Assembly (NCBI GenBank): GCA_934754855.1
Contig: CAKVJR010000123.1
Coordinates: 1 to 5,293, forward strand
Direction of reading: 5' to 3'
Length of the DNA: 5,293 nt
Origin: an uncultured Candidatus Melainabacteria bacterium
GTDB lineage: Bacteria; Cyanobacteriota; Vampirovibrionia; Gastranaerophilales; Gastranaerophilaceae
Below the pieces are notes generated by a model. That model did not search any database. It was given only the letters and a program-made list of their open reading frames with translations, and was not told the DNA's origin. The position numbers and the translations under genes are program-made. Positions 1 to 4,954 of the stretch are shown here, in pieces (position 1 is the stretch's first letter; each line of letters opens with the position of its first letter).

Positions 1-451
1 CATCGCAATATGCCAATGAAAGGTTTACCCCTTCATAGAAACCTTTGTCCATTGCTCTGTGGATAAGCGTTTCAATCGCTTCCGTATTATAAGAAATAGG
101 ATATTTTACATATTGGATTTTACCGCCATTAAACAAATCCCAAAATCTCTTTTCAAGATCTTGTTTTTGGATAGGTGTAACGTGTTCAGTTACGTGGCAG
201 TGGAATGAGTTTGAAACATATCCTCTGTCAGAAACTTTTTCTTGGATACCGTATTTGTTTCTGAATTGTTCAACTTGCAAACCGCAAAGTCTTTCGGCAG
301 GAGTACCGTAAATTGCGTACAAATTACCGTCTTCTTCCTTATACTCATTAATTTTTTTATTGATGTATTCCATTACTTCAATTGCAAATTGACCATCTTC
401 AACGAGCGATTTTCCGTTATAAAGTTCTTGAAGTTCGTTCAATGCCGTGAT
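1..451 (-). CDS. nrdD: NrdD C-terminal region in the shifted frame, cut by the window edge
   Basis: This stretch is not a separate gene. It is the continuation of the nrdD coding sequence in a different frame from 439-2094. The 150 open codons start with ITALNELQELYNGKSL and run through YAIYGTPAERLCGLQVEQF, NSFHCHVTEHVTPIQKQ, FWDLFNGGKIQYVKYPISYN and FYEGVNLSLAYCD, with no stop codon. These are typical of the C-terminal half of the class III reductase barrel. The final Cys (in AYCD) is where family members begin the four-Cys zinc site; the rest of that site and the glycyl-radical loop lie outside the window. No Shine-Dalgarno sequence stands near the fragment's beginning, so it is unlikely to be translated alone. 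If the frameshift is real, the reductase lacks its radical site and is inactive; if it is a sequence error, 1-2094 is one intact partial gene. Confidence 0.88.
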   Translation of the reverse strand, partial: MTALNELQELYNGKSLVEDGQFAIEVMEYINKKINEYKEEDGNLYAIYGTPAERLCGLQVEQFRNKYGIQEKVSDRGYVSNSFHCHVTEHVTPIQKQDLEKRFWDLFNGGKIQYVKYPISYNTEAIETLIHRAMDKGFYEGVNLSLAYCD

Positions 452-2094
452 AACGATGCAGTTGCCGATTTCAAAATCGGTTTAATTTTATCATGCGGTT
501 TCAAGTGTCCGCCGTAAAATCCGCCTTCACAATAAGCAAGCGGGTTAACAGACGCTCTCATTTCTCCTAGATATTCATAAGTTCTGATGTGGATTTTTCT
601 GATTAATTCCATATAGTAATCAAGAACTTCATAAAAATCTTTGCTTTCTTTTCTTGCTTTCGCCAAAATCATAGGCAAGTGCAAACTTACAGCACCGATG
701 TTAAATCTTCCGACAAATACTGGTTCATCATTTTCATCTGCAGGTTTCATTCCGCCACGTTCAAACCAAGGTGACAAGAACGCTCTGCAACCCATCGGTG
801 AGATAACTTTCTTATATTTTTTATAAATCGATGCAACATAACCCTCCCCTGTCAAAGACAACCAATCAGGGTACATTGCTCTTTTTGAACATTCAACGCC
901 TGCTTTATAAACGTCATAAAGCGGTTTGCCTTCTCCGTGGAGTTCTTCATCATACAAGAAGACAACTTTCGGGAAAAGAACAGGTTTTTTGTTATTCTTT
1001 TTGCCTTGACCTTTTTCACGAATTCTGAGCATTGTAATTGATGCCATTTTTTCAAATTCGCTTGTGCCTAAGCCCATTGTCATTGTGATAAACGGATAGT
1101 CACCTCTTGATGATGCAACCGTGTTAAATTTGTATTCCCAACCTTGGAAACCTTGTTCAAAGTCGTTTTGAACATCTTTGACTGCTTCTTCTCTTGCCTT
1201 TTCAAGTGACAAGCCCATGCAAGCGTAACGTTCCAACTGTCTGTCAAAAGTTCTTTGTGCATAAGGAGCAAGAAGTTTATCAACTTCAGGAACAGTAAAA
1301 CCGCCGTATTGTTGGCTTGCAGCAGCCATAACAATATCACCGATTACGTCGAATGCAACGTCCAATGATTTCGGTTCATTATACCAAAGGTTGCCCATTT
1401 CAAAGCCACCTTTTAAAACCTCACCAACATTGAACAAACAGCAGTTCATCGTGTCACGTCTTGCTGACATATCGTGAATATAAATGTAACCGTCACGAAT
1501 TGCTTGAAGTTCGTCAACATTAAGGAAAAATTGTTTATAAAGTTCTTTATTCAATTGATTGAAAATCAAAGAACGTTTTGTTGAAACCAAAGCAGAGTCG
1601 GCGTTTGAGTTTTCCTTGTCGCCGATGTACATAATTTTTTGGCTTTCTCTGTAAACTTTATCCAACATGTGAACAAATTCAGTTTTATAGTTTCTGTAAT
1701 TTCTGTAACTTTGTGCAACTTTCGGACTTACCGCATCAAGTGCAGTTTCAACGATAAAATGGATTTCCTTAATATCAATATCGTTTTTATTCAAGAGCAA
1801 AATTTGTTCTTTTACGATGTTGCAAATTTGTCTTAATTGATTTTCGTTGAATTTAATCAACATTCTTTCAGCAGATTTTGAAATAGCATTAATAATCTTT
1901 TGAATGTTGAATTTTTCGTGCGTACCGTCTTTTTTAACGATACAAATTTTGTTTTCGTTTAATATTTGCATATCCAAAAGGAGTTGAGGCGTAAAATCCG
2001 AGGGATTAGCCATCTTTTTGACAGCATTAGCCAAAACATCATTTTGTTGTTTATTTTCGTTAAAATTACTATTATTCATTGCAGAACTTTGCAT
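439..2094 (-). CDS. nrdD: Anaerobic (class III) ribonucleoside-triphosphate reductase NrdD, N-terminal and central part, ends early at a frameshift
   Basis: NrdD reduces ribonucleoside triphosphates to deoxyribonucleotides for DNA synthesis without oxygen, using a glycyl radical installed by the SAM enzyme NrdG. This frame encodes 551 residues. An Asn/Gln-rich leader of about 45 residues is followed by an ATP-cone allosteric domain (about 48-140, starting ICIVKKDGTHEKFNIQKI). The catalytic barrel begins near 170 and includes YIYIHDMS (204-210), MNCCLFNVGE (Cys218/219), SSRGDYPF (328-335) and SPMGCRAFLSPW (Cys436). By family knowledge a Cys in each of the last two Cys-containing regions takes part in radical chemistry; the exact residue is my inference. 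The last native residues are near KSATAS (543-548); LSRH and the TGA stop at 439-441 are out-of-frame. The normal sequence resumes in another frame (1-451). The ATG at 2092-2094 was chosen because AAGGAG lies six bases upstream; Met6 is a less likely start. No nrdG is visible; it may lie beyond position 1. Confidence 0.93.
   Translation of the reverse strand: MQSSAMNNSNFNENKQQNDVLANAVKKMANPSDFTPQLLLDMQILNENKICIVKKDGTHEKFNIQKIINAISKSAERMLIKFNENQLRQICNIVKEQILLLNKNDIDIKEIHFIVETALDAVSPKVAQSYRNYRNYKTEFVHMLDKVYRESQKIMYIGDKENSNADSALVSTKRSLIFNQLNKELYKQFFLNVDELQAIRDGYIYIHDMSARRDTMNCCLFNVGEVLKGGFEMGNLWYNEPKSLDVAFDVIGDIVMAAASQQYGGFTVPEVDKLLAPYAQRTFDRQLERYACMGLSLEKAREEAVKDVQNDFEQGFQGWEYKFNTVASSRGDYPFITMTMGLGTSEFEKMASITMLRIREKGQGKKNNKKPVLFPKVVFLYDEELHGEGKPLYDVYKAGVECSKRAMYPDWLSLTGEGYVASIYKKYKKVISPMGCRAFLSPWFERGGMKPADENDEPVFVGRFNIGAVSLHLPMILAKARKESKDFYEVLDYYMELIRKIHIRTYEYLGEMRASVNPLAYCEGGFYGGHLKPHDKIKPILKSATASLSRH
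449..456 (-). other. nrdD: Frameshift point in nrdD
   Basis: On the minus strand the codons GCA ACT GCA TCG (ATAS) are followed by TT and then ATC ACG GCA TTG AAC (ITALN). One added base, or four if the family's usual ATASFGITALNE spacing applies, would restore a single frame. No X-XXY-YYZ slippery heptamer is present at the junction, so programmed frameshifting is not supported. The loss of about four bases is my comparison with remembered family sequence. Confidence 0.8.
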
Positions 2095-2100
2095 TCAATT

Positions 2101-2106
2101 CTCCTT
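2101..2106 (-). promoter_or_regulatory. Shine-Dalgarno of nrdD
   Basis: The minus strand reads AAGGAG followed by TTGAAT..., leaving six bases to the ATG at 2094. It is a strong, well-spaced ribosome binding site and decides the start codon. Confidence 0.85.
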
Positions 2107-2126
2107 ATATTCCTCTGACGGAATAT
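2107..2126 (-). promoter_or_regulatory. Hairpin abutting the nrdD Shine-Dalgarno
   Basis: The minus strand has arms ATATTCC and GGAATAT, a perfect 7-bp inverted repeat around the loop GTCAGA. The 3' arm ends directly at AAGGAG with no gap, so a folded stem would stack against the ribosome binding site and could modulate initiation. A role is inferred only; the stem is A/T-rich and would be of modest stability. Confidence 0.4.
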
Positions 2127-2192
2127 TTCCCAATTACATAAATCAATCCGAGAGCATGCCTAAAACACTTACATCTAATCGGTATTTCTCAA

Positions 2193-2198
2193 ATTATA
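2193..2198 (-). promoter_or_regulatory. Possible proximal -10 element for nrdD
   Basis: The minus strand reads TACTATAATTTG with a perfect TATAAT about 100 bases before the nrdD start. At the right distance there is only a poor -35 match (TTAATA or TTTAAT at 17-18 bases). Just upstream is a small palindrome, AGTG-T-CACT (2204-2212). A perfect TATAAT is not rare in DNA this A/T-rich. Confidence 0.3.
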
Positions 2199-2391
2199 GT
2201 ACAAGTGACACTCAATATTAAAGGACGGATTTATCGAGTCTTTTGTCACAAATAACGCTTTCAAGGACTCTCAATGAGTTTCCGAGATTTTGCAAATTTT
2301 TACAATTTCGCAACATTTTTTACAATTGGAGATTTCCCTTGCGTGACGTACATTTCAAACTTATGCACCCTGTAATATACCCCCTCAGACA

Positions 2392-2418
2392 GTTTCAAAT
2401 CTTGTCAAGTTTTGAAAC
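2392..2418 (-). promoter_or_regulatory. 27-bp dyad, candidate operator at the nrdD promoter
   Basis: The minus strand shows arms GTTTCAAA (2411-2418) and TTTGAAAC (2392-2399) that are exact inverted repeats. Between them are CTTG and CAAG, again inverted, around a central A; only the central A and two flanking A positions break the symmetry. The dyad begins three bases downstream of a TATAAT, so it would cover the transcription start, the usual place for a repressor. A further TTTCAAA copy lies at 2353-2359 on the plus strand. The bound regulator is unknown; the sequence does not look like an NrdR box. Confidence 0.45.
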
Positions 2419-2421
2419 GCA

Positions 2422-2449
2422 ATTATAACTCGATTTTGAACTTTACAAA
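2422..2449 (-). promoter_or_regulatory. Candidate sigma-70-type promoter upstream of nrdD
   Basis: On the minus strand, TATAAT (2422-2427) is preceded by TTGTAA (2443-2448, spacing 15) or TTTGTA (2444-2449, spacing 16). A T-rich tract lies just upstream and could act as an UP element. The start site would fall near 2415, inside the 27-bp dyad. The -35 element is weak, and A/T-rich DNA gives many chance matches. Confidence 0.4.
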
Positions 2450-2502
2450 AAAATTTACAAATTAAATAAAACTAAATATTCTTGATAAGACTAATTAATA
2501 AA

Positions 2503-2526
2503 GGCTTTCGAGCATGCCCGAAAGCC
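2503..2526 (-). terminator. Intrinsic terminator downstream of the response regulator gene
   Basis: An 8-bp perfect stem (GGCTTTCG with CGAAAGCC) closes an 8-base loop containing GCATGC. On the minus strand the stem is followed by TTTATTAATTAG, a T-rich but interrupted tail, and it begins 33 bases after the response-regulator stop codon. The plus-strand side is followed by AAAACG, so termination is expected only for minus-strand transcription. Confidence 0.7.
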
Positions 2527-2559
2527 AAAACGATTAATAAATAAGGATTTTTTCAATTA

Positions 2560-3279
2560 TTACTTTTTCTTTTTTTCGATACCTTCGGGAATAAGCCTGT
2601 AACCCCCGCCGTATATGGTTTCAATGTATTGTTTATCGCCCGAAATTTTATCTAATTTAGTTCTGATATGGCGGATATGGACACGGATTGTTTCAACGTC
2701 GTCATCGGGGTTATAGCCCCAAATGTCGGTCAAAATTTTTGCACCGGAAACCATGTTTCCGTAATTTTGCATGAGCAAATTTATAATATCAAACTCAATC
2801 GGGGTAACTTTTGCGGATTTTCCGTTAATTTCAACCGAATAAGTTTCGGGGATAAGAGTAATATCGCCCATTTGCAAGATTTCACGGGTAGTTGCGGACT
2901 TTGGCATTTTATCGGAACGTTTGAGCAAAGCACGAACTCTCATCTTGAGTTCCTCGATTTCAAACGGTTTTACAAGATAATCGTCAACTCCGATATCAAA
3001 GCCTTTCGCCTTATCTTGGAGCATGCCGAGAGCGGTCAACATAATAATCGGAGTGTCTTTTATTTCTTCATTTTCTCGAATTCTTTTTGCAACGGTATAG
3101 CCGTCAACATCAGGCATCATAACATCAAGCACAATCAAATCGGGCTTTTCCTGTTTTGCAATCGCAAACCCTTTAACCCCATCAGTTGCTGAAAAAACTT
3201 CATATCCAGCAAGTTCCAAATTTATTTTTACGAGTTCGTTAACTGATTCATCATCATCAATTACGAGAATTTTATTCAT
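2560..3279 (-). CDS. OmpR/PhoB-family response regulator transcription factor
   Basis: A two-component regulator of 239 residues, the usual length for this family. The N-terminal receiver domain (about 2-118) has the acidic pair Asp8/Asp9, the phospho-acceptor Asp52 in VLDVMMP, Thr82 in MLTA, and Lys104 in VKPF. The C-terminal winged helix-turn-helix (about 138-231) includes TPIEFDIINLLM, the recognition-helix region ETIRVHIRHIRTKLD and the closing YGGGYRL. Phosphorylation at Asp52 by a histidine kinase would be expected to promote dimeric DNA binding. No kinase gene is next to it, so it is an orphan regulator. It starts 12 bases after the glycosyltransferase stop, with AGGAG five bases before the ATG, and is probably co-transcribed with it. 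A terminator follows at 2503-2526. The exact orthologue (for example cyanobacterial RpaB or NblR, or a PhoP type) cannot be fixed from sequence reading. Confidence 0.95.
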   Translation of the reverse strand: MNKILVIDDDESVNELVKINLELAGYEVFSATDGVKGFAIAKQEKPDLIVLDVMMPDVDGYTVAKRIRENEEIKDTPIIMLTALGMLQDKAKGFDIGVDDYLVKPFEIEELKMRVRALLKRSDKMPKSATTREILQMGDITLIPETYSVEINGKSAKVTPIEFDIINLLMQNYGNMVSGAKILTDIWGYNPDDDVETIRVHIRHIRTKLDKISGDKQYIETIYGGGYRLIPEGIEKKKK

Positions 3280-3284
3280 AATTA

Positions 3285-3289
3285 CTCCT
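3285..3289 (-). promoter_or_regulatory. Shine-Dalgarno of the response regulator gene
   Basis: AGGAG on the minus strand, five bases from the ATG at 3279, sits in the 12-base gap after the glycosyltransferase stop codon (3292-3294). The gap has no room for a promoter, so the two genes share a transcript unless a promoter lies within the glycosyltransferase gene. Confidence 0.8.
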
Positions 3290-3291
3290 GA

Positions 3292-4263
3292 TTATTTTTT
3301 GAATTTTTCATTTATTATATCAAAAATTTTCCTGACTCTGATTTGTATGGAATGGTTGTTTACAGCCGCCATTCTTGCGTTATCGGCAATTGTTCTCGCA
3401 AATGACGGATGCTCAAGATAAAATTCGATTTTATCAATCAATTCTCTTGAATATTTATAAGTTTCAATTTCTCTGCCGACATCAAATAACCGCTTAACTT
3501 CGGGAGTTTCCTCGCAAATTGCAAACGCAGACGATGCCATAACTTCAAAGACAGTAAAATCAACGCCTTGCGGGGTATGTGAAGAAGGAATGACATTCAC
3601 AAAACTCGTTGACATTGCTTTGGCTCTTTCTTTTTCGCTCGAAACATCGCCACAGTAAGATTTACGGTAATTTTCTTTAATCTCGGGATTGTTAATTTCT
3701 TCCCATAACTCATTTTCCAAACTGTGCAAATAATCAAATTCGTCCGCAAACAGAGAAATTTTCCCGAAATGAGCAATCAAATCCGTAATGATTTTCAAGT
3801 TGTTAATATCATCGGGATTTGAGAAAATCGAAATGCCCTGATTGTACTTTTCATAAGGCATTTTGTACTTTTTGATGTTCACACCGCAAGGAAGATAAAC
3901 GGAATCTTCAAACACGGGCAAATTAGACTTGTCGGCTGTTATAACCAACTTTTTGCTCTGAAAATTGTTGAGAAAAGCGATGTCTTTCTTTTGAGTTTTC
4001 GGATTGATTGCTGTTAAAATATCAAAAATAAAAATACAATTCGGATTTATTTCAAAAACCGCATCAAGCAAGCCCTCTCTTAATTCTGTAAAATCGAAAC
4101 AGAGAACAAAATCTGGTTTAAAATTCAATAAATCATTGTTTTCTAATTCGGAAGAAACAGATTTTTCCATATAAAAACCGGCATGTTTAAAGCCTTTGGC
4201 AAAACTTTTTGCACAAAGAGAATAGGGCGGTTTATCGGGAATAATAACAAAGATTTTTTTCAT
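3292..4263 (-). CDS. CgeB-like GT-B glycosyltransferase (glycosyl transferase family 1-like)
   Basis: A soluble protein of 323 residues with no signal peptide or membrane segment. It has the look of a two-lobed GT-B enzyme. The N-terminal lobe begins MKKIFVIIPDKPPYSLC and contains KPDFVLCFDF (49-58) and CIFIFDIL (76-83). The linker region has YLPCGVNIKKYK (123-134), the family's usual 'P-x-G-V/x-D/N' turn. The C-terminal lobe has FVNVIPSSHTPQGVDF (221-236), then FEVMASSAFAICEE (239-252), matching the nucleotide-sugar-binding region where family members carry 'E-x-M-A-x-G'. It ends with LEHPSFARTIADNAR and an amphipathic helix, as in CgeB/YkvP-type enzymes. The donor and acceptor are unknown; glycosylation of protein or envelope polysaccharide is a guess. 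The start ATG has only a weak AGG five bases upstream and lies 11 bases beyond the end of the rpsP terminator T-tract, so expression should be low and depend on read-through. Confidence 0.75.
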   Translation of the reverse strand: MKKIFVIIPDKPPYSLCAKSFAKGFKHAGFYMEKSVSSELENNDLLNFKPDFVLCFDFTELREGLLDAVFEINPNCIFIFDILTAINPKTQKKDIAFLNNFQSKKLVITADKSNLPVFEDSVYLPCGVNIKKYKMPYEKYNQGISIFSNPDDINNLKIITDLIAHFGKISLFADEFDYLHSLENELWEEINNPEIKENYRKSYCGDVSSEKERAKAMSTSFVNVIPSSHTPQGVDFTVFEVMASSAFAICEETPEVKRLFDVGREIETYKYSRELIDKIEFYLEHPSFARTIADNARMAAVNNHSIQIRVRKIFDIINEKFKK

Positions 4264-4274
4264 AGATACCTATT

Positions 4275-4301
4275 AAAAATGCCGCTTTACGAGAAAGCGG
4301 C
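4275..4301 (-). terminator. Intrinsic terminator of rpsP
   Basis: On the minus strand GCCGCTTT pairs with AAAGCGGC (8 bp, perfect) around the five-base loop CTCGT. It is followed by A and then TTTTT (4275-4279). It starts 21 bases after the rpsP stop and ends 11 bases before the glycosyltransferase start codon. This is the best-formed terminator in the window. On the plus strand the hairpin is followed by AC and A/T-rich sequence without a T run, so it is directional. Confidence 0.88.
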
Positions 4302-4322
4302 ACATAAAATTCAGTCCAAAAA

Positions 4323-4679
4323 CTATTCTGCTTTTTCTTCGGTTGATTCAGCCGCTGCCGCTTTTGCTGCTGCTTCTTCTTCAGCCTTCTTAGCCAATGC
4401 TTTTTTAGACAATTTTTCAACTGTTGATTTTTTGTAGTTCAAAGTACCGTCTTCGTTAGCATTGTTGATGAGATACTTAACTGTATCAGTCGGTTGAGCA
4501 CCTTTTGAAATCCAATCGAGTGCTGCCGCTTTGTCAAGTTTCATTTCTTTAGTTTTCGGATTGTAATGACCTAATTGTTGAATTGCTGCACCGTCACGCT
4601 TTGTAGTTGCATTGATAACAATAATTCTATACAAAGGGTTTCTTTTGTAGCCCATTCTTTTAAGTTTAATTTTAACCAT
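4323..4679 (-). CDS. rpsP: 30S ribosomal protein S16
   Basis: S16 is a small-subunit protein that binds 16S rRNA in the body of the 30S particle and aids assembly. The sequence opens with MVKIKLKRMGYKRNPLYRII and contains TTKRDG (25-30), LGHYNPKTKEMKLD (36-49) and WISKGAQPTDTVKYLI (56-71), the family's signature stretches. The conserved core ends near residue 80. A further 35 or so residues (about 84-118) form a Lys/Ala/Glu-rich tail ending EESTEEKAE-like, longer than the common 80-90-residue S16. The ATG has AGGAG nine bases upstream (4689-4693). Genes often found next to rpsP (a KH-domain RNA-binding protein, rimM, trmD) are absent here: a terminator and a glycosyltransferase gene follow instead. 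A structured leader precedes it (4689-4793). Confidence 0.97.
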   Translation of the reverse strand: MVKIKLKRMGYKRNPLYRIIVINATTKRDGAAIQQLGHYNPKTKEMKLDKAAALDWISKGAQPTDTVKYLINNANEDGTLNYKKSTVEKLSKKALAKKAEEEAAAKAAAAESTEEKAE

Positions 4680-4688
4680 TTAAAGGTT

Positions 4689-4793
4689 CTCCTTGTTTTA
4701 CTGTAACAACTTGGGGAGAAATACTTGACCATTTCGACCCCACGGCGGGATTCCGCCATTGCCGCAACGATACATTTTGAGGATAACATATCG
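4689..4793 (-). promoter_or_regulatory. Structured 5' leader of rpsP with three consecutive hairpins
   Basis: Reading the minus strand 5' to 3', three inverted repeats follow closely. The first is CGATATGTT with AATGTATCG (4768-4793; 9 bp with two G-U pairs, 8-base loop). The second is GGCGG with CCGCC (4744-4757; 4-base loop). The third is TGGGG..GAAAT with ATTTC.CCCCA (4712-4742; 10 bp with a small internal loop). The Shine-Dalgarno AAGGAG (4689-4694) comes next. The 3' arm of the third hairpin includes TTCTCC, exactly complementary to GGAGAA at the ribosome binding site. A regulatory leader, perhaps autogenous as for several ribosomal protein operons, is inferred; I recognise no named leader family. 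Confidence 0.45.
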
Positions 4794-4803
4794 CCAGTAC
4801 CTA

Positions 4804-4833
4804 AATTTAAGCATAACAAATCTGCAAAATCAA
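4804..4833 (-). promoter_or_regulatory. Weak candidate promoter for rpsP
   Basis: On the minus strand TTGATT (4828-4833) is followed 18 bases later by TAAATT (4804-4809). A TATGCT at 4810-4815 is a better -10 but lacks a good -35 at the right distance. The start would fall just upstream of the three leader hairpins, which suits the layout. The A/T-rich surroundings make chance matches likely. Confidence 0.25.
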
Positions 4834-4877
4834 CAGAAATTTTTAAAAAATTAAATTATTTACAATATGTATAGAAA

Positions 4878-4907
4878 TTGTGTATTTAAACCTTTATATG
4901 ATATATT
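4878..4907 (+). promoter_or_regulatory. Candidate promoter of the TPR-protein gene
   Basis: TTGTGT (4878-4883) and TATATT (4902-4907) are 18 bases apart, placing a start near 4914, about 40 bases before the ATG at 4955. A second possible -10, TATAAC (4911-4916), has no matching -35. It lies in the divergent region shared with rpsP. Confidence 0.35.
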
Positions 4908-4954
4908 AATTATAACTGATTGCGTTACGACTAAAAGAAACAACGGAGAACGGA

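Larger units (their letters stand above)
2095..2559. other. 465-base gene-free region: nrdD leader and promoter region plus terminator
   Basis: No convincing gene is seen on either strand. Short open frames here (2018-2221 and 2243-2428 on the plus strand) lack ribosome binding sites and recognisable protein sequence. The region is strongly A/T-rich. From the response-regulator stop towards nrdD it holds a terminator (2503-2526), a candidate promoter (2422-2449), a 27-bp dyad (2392-2418), repeated TTTACAA words, a second possible -10 (2193-2198) and a hairpin next to the nrdD ribosome binding site. I do not recognise a riboswitch or an NrdR box. If the distal promoter is used, the nrdD mRNA would carry a leader of about 320 bases. 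Confidence 0.7.

Noticed and set aside
449..456. Programmed -1 frameshift in nrdD
   Set aside because: No slippery heptamer is found at the junction, and no such recoding is known to me for class III reductases.
2018..2428. Two short plus-strand open frames upstream of nrdD
   Set aside because: No ribosome binding site and no protein-like composition; both sit in the A/T-rich promoter region and the nrdD start.
2402..2429. Plus-strand promoter-like pair TTGTCA and TATAAC, 16 bases apart, which could drive a small RNA ending at the 2503-2526 hairpin
   Set aside because: The hairpin has no T-run on the plus strand and the elements overlap the dyad and the minus-strand TATAAT, so chance is more likely.
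2095..2559. NrdR box or cobalamin riboswitch in the nrdD leader
   Set aside because: No paired ACAC-type 16-bp boxes and no recognisable B12-box core could be found by reading.
2668..3192. A 174-codon open frame on the plus strand
   Set aside because: It lies fully opposite the response regulator gene, has no ribosome binding site, and reads as a shadow of its codons.
4571..4819. An open frame on the minus strand crossing the rpsP leader and start
   Set aside because: It overlaps rpsP out of frame and lacks family resemblance; the conserved stretch is the structured leader instead.
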